DNA of 64,000 nucleotides, taken from positions 25,099 through 89,098 of the forward strand of contig CAZKGR010000012.1 in the NCBI GenBank assembly GCA_964552465.1, read 5' to 3'. A model generated the notes under the pieces. It had not been told where the DNA came from and ran no database searches. It worked only from the letters and a program-made list of their open reading frames with translations. The position numbers were made by a program, and so were the translations under genes. The stretch comes from BMS3BBIN04 sp964552465 (lineage in GTDB: Bacteria > Electryoneota > Electryoneia > Electryoneales > Electryoneaceae). How positions within the stretch are numbered: position 1 is the first letter of the stretch; each line of letters starts with the position of its first letter. Shown piece by piece: positions 44,186 to 54,840 of the stretch.

Positions 44186-44215
44186 AAAGGCTCACGGATT
44201 TCTCCGTAAGCCTTT
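44186..44215. terminator. Strong bidirectional terminator next to the tRNA-Lys fragment
   Basis: AAAGGCT-C-ACGGA pairs with TCCGT-A-AGCCTTT around a TTTC loop. A T-run follows on the plus strand (GTTTTT) and, read on the minus strand, another T-run follows (CTTTTTTC). It lies 12 bases after the 3' end of the tRNA fragment and so is probably the original tRNA terminator. Confidence 0.85.
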
Positions 44216-44226
44216 GTTTTTACTAG

Positions 44227-44275
44227 TGCGCCATCAGGGACTTGAACCCCGAACCTGCGGATTAAGAGTCCGTTT
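44227..44275 (-). pseudogene. 3' half of tRNA-Lys(CTT), attachment-site scar
   Basis: On the minus strand the block AACGGACTCTTAATCCG contains the anticodon loop CTCTTAA (anticodon CTT, lysine). A good T-arm follows (CGGGG, loop TTCAAGT, CCCTG) and then the acceptor 3' strand ATGGCGC plus discriminator A. The 5' half (GCGCCAT acceptor, D-arm) is absent; unrelated sequence starts exactly before the anticodon stem. This is the usual product of integration into a tRNA gene: the displaced 3' end with its own terminator. The anticodon stem has an A-C mismatch at its base, consistent with decay. Confidence 0.8.
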
Positions 44276-44424
44276 GTACAAACAGAAATTTCGTCTCTTC
44301 TGCAAAAGTAAGTCATTGTAATTGCAAACAGTAACGATTTCTAGGGTAAGGACGGCCGTTCAATATAACGACATTAACAGCAATAATGACGTATTATGGA
44401 TGGGGATATATTGGGGATGAATCC

Positions 44425-44700
44425 TTACTTGTCGTCGTCTTCATTGATCTTTAGTAGATCAGACGATTTGCTTGAGACCCCGACTCTGTGTTCAGAAAGT
44501 AGCAGGAAAAGTTGGTCGCCATTCATAAATTCAATGGACGCCGCATCTGCTCTTGCGGCTTCTTTAAGCGCCCCTTTGCTGAAATTGCTCGTGGTGATAA
44601 TTAGACCTAGTTCGAGTACACCAAGACTTCCACGTTTCTCACTCACCAGATTTGTACGGACATCCCAACCAAGTTTCCGCCGGTTTACATGGACTTCCAT
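44425..44700 (-). pseudogene. Remnant of an Mrr-type restriction endonuclease
   Basis: The 91-codon frame reads RGSLGVLELGLIITTSNFSK and EFMNGDQLFLLLSEHRVGV, matching the end of the Mrr catalytic domain. The preceding VHVNRRKLG corresponds to the VQVKRWK active-site strand, but the catalytic Gln/Glu-x-Lys lysine is replaced by Asn, and an in-frame stop lies just upstream. The N-terminal DNA-binding domain is missing. This is a decayed gene, probably part of the defence cargo of a past island. Confidence 0.6.
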
Positions 44701-45279
44701 GCGCTATCGGATCACGTCTCCGATCTTGAGTCTGTTTCCACTGCGGTATCGTTACACGTTGATATTACAGTAATTGCTTATCTATTCCTGCAAGTACTGC
44801 ACTGAGATTCAAGGTGATTCAATCGAAAATCCGGCAATCTGTCATATTCTCGATGGGGAAGAAATTGGGTGAACGACTAGTCGCGCATCCCAGTATTAAA
44901 CATCGATACCGGAGACAAGTTACGCGATGCCATACTTCTAACAACGATAGAAGATTGACCAGCCCAACTATTGCATCTTTGCTTTCTAAATGATACTTAC
45001 TGCCAACCTGCCAGAATTCCCTAACATTTGGTCCAATCTTCAGATGCTCTCAGCATGCAGTCAATTGAGGGTACCTGCCAGAAGAGGCTACGTGCCTCCC
45101 TCCAAGTTGTCAGTGGCATCCTCAGTACCAGCGATATGTTAAGAAATGCTAACACTATACCCATAAAACAGTTCTCCAGAGAATCGTCTCTTTGCCTCGC
45201 CTAATGAGGTAGATTTTATTTCAACGTTCACTTGACAAGTGTTAACAGCACAAAACACCTTTGGACCCAGAGGTCATAA
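44701..45279 (+). promoter_or_regulatory. Upstream region of the rrf2-nar-act cluster, with palindrome ACTTGACAAGT
   Basis: No gene is evident in these 579 bp. Close to the regulator start is ACTTG-A-CAAGT (45230-45240), a perfect 11-bp palindrome that embeds the -35-like hexamer TTGACA (45232-45237). The sequence GTTAACA follows directly. An operator overlapping a -35 box would suit autoregulation by the Rrf2 protein. A second TGTTAA motif occurs about 100 bp further upstream (near 45136). No clear -10 element was found, so the promoter call is tentative. Confidence 0.4.
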
Positions 45280-45702
45280 ATGCTTTCAGCAACATCAGAG
45301 TATTCTATCCGAGCGTTAATTGAGCTGTCACGATTGGAGGAGGGAGAATCGCTCCTCTGCCGTGATATAGCCCAGATGACTGGTATCTCTTACGGATATC
45401 TGGCTAAGACGATGCTCACGTTGAAGCGCGGAGAGATTGTAATTGGGAAGCGAGGGAAGAACGGCGGCTACCAACTGGCCAAGCCGGCCGGCGCAATATA
45501 TCTGCGCGAGGTAGTTCACCTGATTGACGGTGATTCTGTTCTGCCGGAATGCTTGCTGAGAAACCGTGAACATTGTTCCGACGATAATCCGTGCACTGCC
45601 CACAAAGCATGGGGAAAAGTGCGGGCGTCTTTCTTCGAATTTCTTGACAAGAACACGATTGCAGATCTGGCAAGTCGCGACAGTGGGAGCCTTGCCGGTT
45701 AG
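45280..45702 (+). CDS. Rrf2-family regulator with three clustered cysteines
   Basis: A 140-residue winged-helix regulator of the IscR/NsrR/RsrR family. The N-terminal DNA-binding part is LSATSEYSIRALIELSRL ... ISYGYLAKTMLTLKRGEIV. The wing has GKRGKNGGYQLAKPA. Cysteines in ECLLRNREHCSDDNPC (C-x7-C-x5-C) could bind an iron-sulfur cluster and sense NO or redox state, as NsrR does with three cysteines. Its position directly before the nar genes suggests control of nitrate respiration; the ligand and target sites are inferred. Confidence 0.88.
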   Translation: MLSATSEYSIRALIELSRLEEGESLLCRDIAQMTGISYGYLAKTMLTLKRGEIVIGKRGKNGGYQLAKPAGAIYLREVVHLIDGDSVLPECLLRNREHCSDDNPCTAHKAWGKVRASFFEFLDKNTIADLASRDSGSLAG

Positions 45703-45754
45703 ACAAACCGATGAGTTCATGATGTCCAAGTAGAAAATACCGGAGGATTGTGCG

Positions 45755-46702
45755 TTGCTCACCGCCCCCCCCGTGTTATCGACACGCAAGCTTCAACCCG
45801 ATGTAAGCAGATGGCGCCATTTGCGTCAATTCCATTCTGCGGTTTTCAGGTTCAGCACGAGATCCTCTATTCTCCTCATGCTTGCCTTTTGTTTCTTTTT
45901 GTTCCCCACCGCAATAATTCTCGCTCAGGAAGCTGCTGACTATTTCCGTCAGAATTGCTACAGCTGCCACACCATCGGCGGTGGACGCCTGACTGGTCCT
46001 GACCTGAAAAATGTGTCGGAACGCAGAGACAGAATATGGTTGGTTTCTTTCATCACCAACCCAAAAGCAATGATAGACAGCGGCGATCCATACGCAAACA
46101 AGCTGCTGGAAGAAGCACGCGGGGTGGTCATGACAACCATCGTCGGAATGACCCGTGAACGTGCAGAATCGCTTCTCGATTTCATCGATGAAGAATCGGC
46201 ACTCGAAACGTCTCAGCTTACCGGCCTGCAAATCTCGGATGAGCCTTTCAGTCCGCAAGATATCGAGACTGGATATCAGCTATTCACGGGTGCGAGAGCC
46301 CTTAAGAATGGTGGGCCTCCGTGCATTTCATGTCATACCGTGAGTGGCATTTCGCTGCTTTCCGGCGGGCGTTTGGGTCCGGATTTAAGTCTTGTTTTTG
46401 AGCGATTGCAAGGTCGTCAGTCTCTAGCTGCGTGGATGATGTCGCCCGCGACACCAACCATGCAGGGGGTGTTCAAGGAAGCCGCCATGCAACCTGATGA
46501 GATATTGAGTCTGGTTGCTTACATGGAGGACGCTGCGAAAAAAGGCGGTGAGGATGATATGGTCCCAGCTTTGATTTTCATCCTTATGGGTTTGGCCGGC
46601 GCAAGTCTTCTGTTGATCGTGTTTGACATGTTATGGAAAATGCGGTTCCGTGCAGTCAGAAAACCACAAGTTCAAGCTGCCCAGTACGGAGAAACTCAAT
46701 GA
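45755..46702 (+). CDS. narC: Membrane-anchored dihaem cytochrome c (NarC-like)
   Basis: A 315-residue exported cytochrome with two CxxCH motifs (NCYSCH and PCISCH), each followed by a small class I-like haem domain. A long hydrophobic N-terminal anchor (ILLMLAFCFFLFPTAIILA) and a C-terminal membrane helix (LIFILMGLAGASLLLIVFDML) are present. It starts with TTG at 45755 after GGAGG; no suitable ATG exists. It overlaps narG by 4 bases. The order cytochrome-narGHJI-narK-narK matches the Thermus nitrate respiration cluster, where NarC is needed for nitrate reductase function. Confidence 0.82.
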   Translation: MLTAPPVLSTRKLQPDVSRWRHLRQFHSAVFRFSTRSSILLMLAFCFFLFPTAIILAQEAADYFRQNCYSCHTIGGGRLTGPDLKNVSERRDRIWLVSFITNPKAMIDSGDPYANKLLEEARGVVMTTIVGMTRERAESLLDFIDEESALETSQLTGLQISDEPFSPQDIETGYQLFTGARALKNGGPPCISCHTVSGISLLSGGRLGPDLSLVFERLQGRQSLAAWMMSPATPTMQGVFKEAAMQPDEILSLVAYMEDAAKKGGEDDMVPALIFILMGLAGASLLLIVFDMLWKMRFRAVRKPQVQAAQYGETQ

Positions 46703-49700
46703 GTACGAAAGAGAAAAATCGCTGGATCAAAGACGAAACCAAACCAGAACTGCGTAGTTGGGAAGAGTTTTACCGGAACCGTTGGCAGCACGATAAAGTC
46801 GTGCGCAGCACTCATGGTGTGAATTGCACGGGTGGTTGCTCGTGGCAGATATATGTGAAAGAGGGCATCGTTACCTGGGAGATGCAGCAGACAGACTATC
46901 CTGAGCTGGAAGCTGGTTTGCCGCCTTACGAACCACGCGGTTGCCAACGTGGTATTTCCTACTCTTGGTATCTGTACAGCCCGCTCCGGGTAAAATATCC
47001 ATATGCGCGCGGCGCATTGCTGGACCTGTGGCGTGAAGCCCGATCCAGGCACGAAGATCCCGTCGATGCGTGGAAGTCGATGGTTGAGAATCCTGAGTCG
47101 CGAAAGAGATGGCAGGTCGCGCGTGGGAAAGGCGGATTCCGTCGATCTGACTGGGACACCGTTCTTGAGATCATGGCTGCGGCTAATCTCCACACCATCA
47201 AAGCTCACGGCCCTGACCGCATCGCCGGTTTCTCACCGATTCCCGCCATGTCAATGATCAGCTACGCTTCCGGATCACGGATGCTTCAACTGATGGGCGG
47301 CATATCGCTGTCCTTCTATGACTGGTATTGCGACTTGCCCTGCGCCTCCCCGGAAACATGGGGCGAGCAGACGGACGTTCAGGAATCAGCGGACTGGTAT
47401 AACGCCAAAATGCTGGCCGTCATGGGTTCCAACCTGAACATGACACGTACACCGGACTGCCATTTTGCCGCTGAAGCGCGCCATAACGGTTCGAAAATGT
47501 GGGTCTTTGCACCTGACTTCAACCAGGTCGCCAAGTACGCGGATGAATGGGTCTCGTTGAACGCAGGTCAGGATGGTGCGTGGTGGATGGCAGTGAATCA
47601 CGTGCTGCTTAAAGAATTCCACCATGATCGGACTGTACCGTATTTCGATTCATATATGAAGCGCTTCACCGATTCACCGATCCTCGTCGAACTCAAGACA
47701 ACTGACGAGGACGGCACGTTTACTCCGGGTCAGTTCCTTCGCGCAAACAGGCTTGAGAAGTACAAAGACGTTGAGAATGGTGACTGGCAGTTCCTGATGC
47801 TCGACAAGACGTCTGACGACGCCAAAATGCCGATGGGAAGTGTTGGCTTCCGCTGGGCCAAGGAAGAGGGTAAGTGGAATCTGACACCCCAGGATGGACT
47901 GGACGGATCAGACATTGACCCCCATCTGACCCTGCTCGAAGCCAAAGATTCGGACGCTACAGTCAGATTCGATGATTTCGGCGAAGGTGTCGAGATCAAG
48001 CGCGGTGTTCCGGTAAGGAAGCTGGCCACAGCTGATGGCAAGAGCGTGCTGGTTACGACCGTGTTCGATTTGTTAATGGCACAATACGGCGTTAACCGTG
48101 ACCTTCCAGGCGACTATCCCGGCAGCTATGATGACGACCAGCCATACACTCCAGCATGGTCGGAGAAATACACCGGCATGGATCGCGAGATGATCATCCG
48201 CTTCGCACGCGAGTGGGGCAAGACGGCAGAGCTGACCGACGGTAAATGCACAATCATCATCGGCGCCGGGATCAATCACTGGTACCACGGTAACCTAATG
48301 TATCGCGCTGGTATCAACGCATTGATGTTCTGCGGATGCGTAGGTGTGAATGGTGGTGGACTGGCCCACTACGTCGGGCAGGAAAAGCTGGCACCAATGG
48401 AGTCGTGGAGTAGTATCGCATTGGCGAAGGACTGGTTTCCGCCATCACGTCTTCAGAATGCTCCGAGCTGGCACTACGTGCACACCGATCAGTGGCGCTA
48501 CGAAAAAGAGTTCACCGATTACCACACAGTCCCCAAGCACCAGGAGAAGGGATCGCTGGCCCAGGGACACACGATGGACGTTCAAGCACGTGCGGTCCGA
48601 AACGGCTGGTTACCGTTCTACCCGCAGTTCAACAAGAACTCCATTGACCTCGCCCGTGAGTTGGAGGAAAAGGGCGATAACACCGCGGACAAGGTCATTG
48701 CCAGCGTGGTTGAGCAATTGAAAACGGGTGATTTGAAGTTTTCAGTGGAAGATCCAGATTCCCCTGAGAATTGGCCCCGCGTGTGGTACATCTGGCGTGG
48801 AAACGCGCTGATGTCCAGTTCAAAGGGACATGAGTATTTCCTCAAGCACTACCTCGGTACTCACAACAATGCCATTTCAGAGGATCTGGCCGAGGAATCC
48901 ATAAAGGAAATCGAGTGGCATAAGAACGCTCCGCAAGGCAAGATGGATCTTGTGGTTGATCTCAACTTCCGTATGGATACATCTGCCCTCTATTCGGATA
49001 TTGTCCTGCCTGCCGCGACCTGGTACGAAAAGGCAGACCTGAATTCCACAGATATGCACAGCTTCATCCACCCATTATCAGAGGCTGTTCCGCCGTGTTG
49101 GGAATCCAAGAGCGACTGGCAGATCTTCCGTTCAATCGCCAAGAAGTTCTCTGAGCTGGCCGGACGCCATTTCCCGGAACCGGTCAAGGATGTGGTCGCC
49201 GCACCACTGCCGCATGACACTCCTGCGGAAATCGCGCAACCAGAGCTCAAGGACTGGCGGGCGGGCGAATGTGAGGCCATCCCTGGCAAGACGATGCCGA
49301 ACCTGAAGGTCGTTGAGCGTGACTACAAGAACCTGTACAAGCAGTACATCTCTTACGGTCCGCTGGTCTCGAAGAACGGCCTGGGTGCTCACGGCACCCA
49401 CTACATGGTTGATGATGTTTACGAGGAAGAGCTCAAGAGCGCACCCACGCAAGAGTGGGATGGGGGCAAATATCTGTCGCTGCACGATGATGAAGACGTT
49501 TGCAATGCCGTTCTCAAATTCGCATCGGTCACCAACGGCGAACTCGCATACCGGTCCTATCAGAACATCGAGAAGAAGGTCGGCCTGCCCTTGGCTCAAC
49601 TCGGCGAGAAGAGCCGTTCGGTACGCGCATCATACAGAGGGTTACAATCTGGTCCACCGCAACGATTCATCAACAGCCCAATGTGGTCTGGCCTGATTGA

Positions 49701-50349
49701 GAACGGACGTCCATACAGCCCGTTCACTTATAACGTTGACTGTGATGTCCCGTGGAGGACATTGACTGGACGGCAGTCGTTCTATCTGGATCACGCTCTG
49801 TATCTGCAATTCGGGGAACACCTGCCGACATACAAGCCGAAGCCGTTGCCGACCGAATATGCGGACATGAGGTTCAGCAAGCAGGAAGGCGCGACCATTG
49901 CGTTGAACTACCTCACTCCGCACGGTAAGTGGCATATCCACTCGACTTATGGCGACAACCATCGGATGACAACCTTGTCGCGTGGAGTGGAACCACTGTG
50001 GTTGAGTGAGAAGGACGCGATTTCCATCGGCGTGAACGATAATGACTGGGTTGAAGTCCATAACGACAACGGTGTCGTTGTGACACGTGCCGTTGTCTCA
50101 GCCCGAATTCCGAGCGGAATCTGCATCCAGTACCATTCGCCTGAACGCACCTACTCAGTACCGAAATCTCCGCTCCGCAACAACAAGCGGGCCGGAGGTC
50201 ATAACAGCCTGACACGAACCCGGCTGAAACCAAACCTGATGGCCGGAGGTTATGGCCAGTTCACCTACCATTTCAATTATTGGGGTCCGATCGGATGTAA
50301 CCGTGACACGCACATTCTGGTCCGGAAACTCCCCAAACTGAACTGGTAA
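46699..50349 (+). CDS. narG: Membrane-bound respiratory nitrate reductase alpha subunit NarG
   Basis: Reduces nitrate to nitrite at a Mo-bisMGD site on the inner face of the membrane. The 1216-residue protein has the FS0 ligand set with His39, Cys43 and Cys47 (HGVNCTGGC) and the Mo-ligand Asp212 in YCDLPCASPETWGEQTDV, as in E. coli NarG. There is no Tat signal with paired arginines at the N-terminus, so a cytoplasmic orientation is expected. The ATG at 46699 forms an ATGA overlap with the cytochrome gene; a longer upstream frame runs only through that gene. Confidence 0.97.
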   Translation: MSTKEKNRWIKDETKPELRSWEEFYRNRWQHDKVVRSTHGVNCTGGCSWQIYVKEGIVTWEMQQTDYPELEAGLPPYEPRGCQRGISYSWYLYSPLRVKYPYARGALLDLWREARSRHEDPVDAWKSMVENPESRKRWQVARGKGGFRRSDWDTVLEIMAAANLHTIKAHGPDRIAGFSPIPAMSMISYASGSRMLQLMGGISLSFYDWYCDLPCASPETWGEQTDVQESADWYNAKMLAVMGSNLNMTRTPDCHFAAEARHNGSKMWVFAPDFNQVAKYADEWVSLNAGQDGAWWMAVNHVLLKEFHHDRTVPYFDSYMKRFTDSPILVELKTTDEDGTFTPGQFLRANRLEKYKDVENGDWQFLMLDKTSDDAKMPMGSVGFRWAKEEGKWNLTPQDGLDGSDIDPHLTLLEAKDSDATVRFDDFGEGVEIKRGVPVRKLATADGKSVLVTTVFDLLMAQYGVNRDLPGDYPGSYDDDQPYTPAWSEKYTGMDREMIIRFAREWGKTAELTDGKCTIIIGAGINHWYHGNLMYRAGINALMFCGCVGVNGGGLAHYVGQEKLAPMESWSSIALAKDWFPPSRLQNAPSWHYVHTDQWRYEKEFTDYHTVPKHQEKGSLAQGHTMDVQARAVRNGWLPFYPQFNKNSIDLARELEEKGDNTADKVIASVVEQLKTGDLKFSVEDPDSPENWPRVWYIWRGNALMSSSKGHEYFLKHYLGTHNNAISEDLAEESIKEIEWHKNAPQGKMDLVVDLNFRMDTSALYSDIVLPAATWYEKADLNSTDMHSFIHPLSEAVPPCWESKSDWQIFRSIAKKFSELAGRHFPEPVKDVVAAPLPHDTPAEIAQPELKDWRAGECEAIPGKTMPNLKVVERDYKNLYKQYISYGPLVSKNGLGAHGTHYMVDDVYEEELKSAPTQEWDGGKYLSLHDDEDVCNAVLKFASVTNGELAYRSYQNIEKKVGLPLAQLGEKSRSVRASYRGLQSGPPQRFINSPMWSGLIENGRPYSPFTYNVDCDVPWRTLTGRQSFYLDHALYLQFGEHLPTYKPKPLPTEYADMRFSKQEGATIALNYLTPHGKWHIHSTYGDNHRMTTLSRGVEPLWLSEKDAISIGVNDNDWVEVHNDNGVVVTRAVVSARIPSGICIQYHSPERTYSVPKSPLRNNKRAGGHNSLTRTRLKPNLMAGGYGQFTYHFNYWGPIGCNRDTHILVRKLPKLNW

Positions 50350-50429
50350 TGAGGATGAGATTGGTCGGTCGAGCTCACAGGTTGATGCTCGAAAGTTGAC
50401 ATCCCGGTTAGCACGAAGAGGACGATAGC

Positions 50430-51916
<1,487 letters not shown>

Positions 51917-51920
<4 letters not shown>

Positions 51921-52432
51921 TGGTAGCGAGCGCATCACCATGTCTGTCACTGGCAAATATCCTCACCTATCCGGGTGCGGACTATAAGCAAAAAGTCAGT
52001 GAATGTCAATATGTCCTCGGAGATGTTGACGCCGAAGCCGCACGGCTAATGGGTCAATTCGCTGAATCAATTAAAGGTTTGGAATCATGGCAACTGGAAG
52101 AACTGTTCACTCGAACCTTTGACATAAATCCTTCGTGCGCCTTGGAAATAGGCTGGCATCTGTACGGTGAGAGTTACGAACGGGGAAATTTTCTCGTTCG
52201 CATGCGTCAGGAGATGAATCGGCTTGGCATACCTGATTCCGGCGAGCTGCCGGATCATCTGACCAATGTACTGGCAGTTCTGGACTGCCTGGAACCTGCC
52301 GAAACCTCCGTCGTTGCAGAAGAATTTGCTCTGCCTGCTTTGCAGAAGATGCTGAACAGCATAGAAGGAAAAGACTATCCGTACTCGGATGTTCTGAACG
52401 CGGTCTTTCTGGTTCTTAAGCGGTTGAGCTAA
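51917..52432 (+). CDS. narJ: Nitrate reductase assembly chaperone NarJ
   Basis: A 171-residue TorD-family chaperone needed for Moco insertion into NarG. Typical features are LANILTYPGADYKQKV at the N-terminus, the central LEELFTRTFDINPSCALEIGWHLYGE motif and an all-helical composition. It begins in the end of narH (ATGA) and precedes narI by 67 bases. It is shorter than E. coli NarJ (about 236 residues) but similar to those of Thermus-type clusters. Confidence 0.92.
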
Positions 52433-52499
52433 ATCGGGAAGAGCCGATCCGTGTTACCGCTGATTTCAAGCTGACTGGTAAATCAAGAGGTGTCGTGTC

Positions 52500-53207
52500 A
52501 TGAGTGGATCATTCCTCAACATAAACATCGTGCTCTTTACCGTTTTGCCATATGTGGCAATGTTTGTGTTTTTCCTGATCACGATTCAGCGATACCTGAC
52601 GACAGGATTCTCTTACTCAAGTCTTTCTTCACAGTTCCTTGAGAATCAGCGACATTTCTTTGGGTTGGTTCCCTTCCACTATGGAATCCTGACCGTTCTG
52701 CTTGGACATGTTGTGGCTTTTCTGTTTCCACGACAACTGCTCCTCTTCAACAGCATTCCAATACGCTTGTACATCCTTGAAGTGACTGCGCTGATCTTCG
52801 GTTTGCTGACCCTGGTTGGATTGATCGCGATCATCACTCGTCGCCGCTCGAGTTCGAAAGTCAGAGTTGTGTCGAGTCCGACAGACTGGATCGTGCTCAC
52901 GTTGCTCGTAATACAGGTAGCGGGGGGCGTTTATCAAGCGGTTTTTCATCCGTGGGGATCGTCATGGTTCGCCTCAGCCATGACACCCTACTTGTGGTCG
53001 CTGGTCAAATTCAATCCTGATATCACATATGTCATTGAACTGCCCTTGATGGTCAAACTCCATATTGTGAACGCATTTCTCATTATTGGGTTTTTTCCAT
53101 TTACCAGACTTGTGCACATCCTGGTGACACCAAATCCTTACCTGTGGCGTCGACCACAGGTAGTACGCTGGTATCGTCGCCAAGGCGCTCGCTTCGGCGA
53201 AAAATAG
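52500..53207 (+). CDS. narI: Nitrate reductase gamma subunit NarI (cytochrome b)
   Basis: The membrane quinol-oxidising subunit, 235 residues with five hydrophobic helices. Haem b ligands are expected from the histidines in FHYGILTVLLGHVVAF and KLHIVNAFLIIGFFPFTRLVHILV, matching the two His pairs of NarI. It passes electrons to NarH. It starts about 67 bases after narJ with a weak AAGAGG site. Confidence 0.95.
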   Translation: MSGSFLNINIVLFTVLPYVAMFVFFLITIQRYLTTGFSYSSLSSQFLENQRHFFGLVPFHYGILTVLLGHVVAFLFPRQLLLFNSIPIRLYILEVTALIFGLLTLVGLIAIITRRRSSSKVRVVSSPTDWIVLTLLVIQVAGGVYQAVFHPWGSSWFASAMTPYLWSLVKFNPDITYVIELPLMVKLHIVNAFLIIGFFPFTRLVHILVTPNPYLWRRPQVVRWYRRQGARFGEK

Positions 53208-53272
53208 ACTGAGAAGCGGTCACTTTAAGATTCATGTGAACCTGAATTCTGGATAGGGAGGGGTCAGGTACG

Positions 53273-54799
53273 ATGACAGATAAAGGCAAAGGCATCAGCG
53301 TTCTGACGTTGAACACCATCGCATTTACAGTCTGTTTTGCGTGTTGGATGGTCAATGGTGTTCTGGTCACTTTCCTGATTGAAAACCAGGTTTTCAGCTG
53401 GAATGAAGCGCAAATCGGTTGGTTGATCGGGATTCCTGTGCTCAGTGGTGCCCTCTTCAGATTGCCAGTCGGTATCCTGACTGACAAGTACGGCGGGCGG
53501 ATTGTCTACACCGTCGTTATGCTTCTCGCAGCAGTTCCCATGTACCTCATGAGCATGGCGAACAGTTACGCCTCCTTCATCATGTTCAGCCTGGGATTTG
53601 GTCTGGCTGGTACATCGTTCGCCGTCGGAATTGCCTACACATCTGTCTGGTTCAAGAAGGAACATCAAGGAACAGCACTCGGGATTTTTGGAGCCGGCAA
53701 TGCTGGCGCAGCCCTGACGAGTATGGGCGCACCCTTCCTTCTGTTGAAGCTGACTAACAATGGTGAAAACATTGAAGCCTGGCGGACCATGCCCAAGATA
53801 TACGGGATTGGCCTGGTTGTCATGGCGATCGTTTTCTTCTTTCTGACACATTCCAAGAAGGTGGATAGTTCACATATCACCAGTTTTTCTGATCGGATGG
53901 AACCGCTGAAGCATCTCCGGGTATGGCGATTCGGTCTCTACTACTTCCTGGTGTTCGGCGGATTTGTTGCCCTCGCACAGTGGTTGATTCCCTACTACGT
54001 AAACGCTTACACGATGTCGGTTGCGACCGCCGGGCTGATGGCAGCGATCTTCAGTCTTCCCTCGGGAGTCGTCCGGGCGCTGGGTGGCTACTGGTCAGAT
54101 AAATGGGGTGCGCGCCAGGTCATGTACCTGGTACTCGGTTCATGCCTCATCGCTTGCATTTTACTCATCATTCCGAAGATGGACATCGAGTCCCCCGGCA
54201 AGGGAGTGATGGCCAAACGGGCAGGCACAGTCACCGCAGTTACCGATGACGAAGTCGTCGTTGGTACAACACATTACCCATTTATCCCGAACGGGATCAC
54301 CGAGGATGAATCTGATCGCCGGAGATCTGGAACTCTGATTCTTCCGACCAGCTCATCATACCAGGAAGCTGTGGTTAAGGTCGGCGACGAAGTTCAGAAG
54401 AAACAACTCGTCGCCAGAGGAGTCACTCACATCTTTTTCCAGGCAAACGTCTGGGTCTTTACTGGGCTGGTCTTTGTTGTCGGTTTCATGATGGGAATCG
54501 GTAAAGCAGCGGTTTATAAGCATATCCCGGATTACTTCCCGAATGATGTCGGGGTTGTGGGCGGTATGGTCGGTGTAATGGGTGGACTAGGTGGCTTCTT
54601 TGGGCCGATTATCTTCGGGTATCTCCTGAAATCCACGGGGATATGGACGACTTGCTGGATGTTCTTTGCACTCCTGTCTGCCATCAGCCTGACTTGGATG
54701 CATACGGTCATTCAGAAGATGCTTCGCAAGGAAGCACCGCGTCACAGCGACGCGATCGAGCACATGCGTGGAAATGGTGGCGAATTACAGTCTGAGTAA
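53273..54799 (+). CDS. narK1: NarK-family nitrate/nitrite transporter with a soluble insert
   Basis: A major facilitator of the nitrate/nitrite porter family, 508 residues with about 12 membrane helices. The family signature region is FGLAGTSFAVGIAYTSVW and GIFGAGNAGAALTS. Between helices about 8 and 9 (residues about 304-388) lies a polar, beta-rich insert that contains VVKVGDEVQKKQLVARG, a pattern like biotinyl/lipoyl-type hammerhead domains. Standard NarK proteins have only a short loop there. It precedes a second NarK of normal layout. Confidence 0.9.
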   Translation: MTDKGKGISVLTLNTIAFTVCFACWMVNGVLVTFLIENQVFSWNEAQIGWLIGIPVLSGALFRLPVGILTDKYGGRIVYTVVMLLAAVPMYLMSMANSYASFIMFSLGFGLAGTSFAVGIAYTSVWFKKEHQGTALGIFGAGNAGAALTSMGAPFLLLKLTNNGENIEAWRTMPKIYGIGLVVMAIVFFFLTHSKKVDSSHITSFSDRMEPLKHLRVWRFGLYYFLVFGGFVALAQWLIPYYVNAYTMSVATAGLMAAIFSLPSGVVRALGGYWSDKWGARQVMYLVLGSCLIACILLIIPKMDIESPGKGVMAKRAGTVTAVTDDEVVVGTTHYPFIPNGITEDESDRRRSGTLILPTSSSYQEAVVKVGDEVQKKQLVARGVTHIFFQANVWVFTGLVFVVGFMMGIGKAAVYKHIPDYFPNDVGVVGGMVGVMGGLGGFFGPIIFGYLLKSTGIWTTCWMFFALLSAISLTWMHTVIQKMLRKEAPRHSDAIEHMRGNGGELQSE

Positions 54800-54840
54800 C
54801 ACGTAACCAGTGACGAACATGACAGACGGCGGTGATTGAG

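Noticed and set aside
43995..44321. Plus-strand frame reading VRHQGLEPRTCGLRVR
   Set aside because: This peptide is the well-known false translation of the antisense strand of a tRNA 3' half; the DNA is the tRNA-Lys fragment and its terminator, not a gene.
44200..44350. Complete tRNA gene
   Set aside because: Only the anticodon arm, T-arm and 3' acceptor strand are present; no 5' acceptor strand or D-arm can be found upstream.
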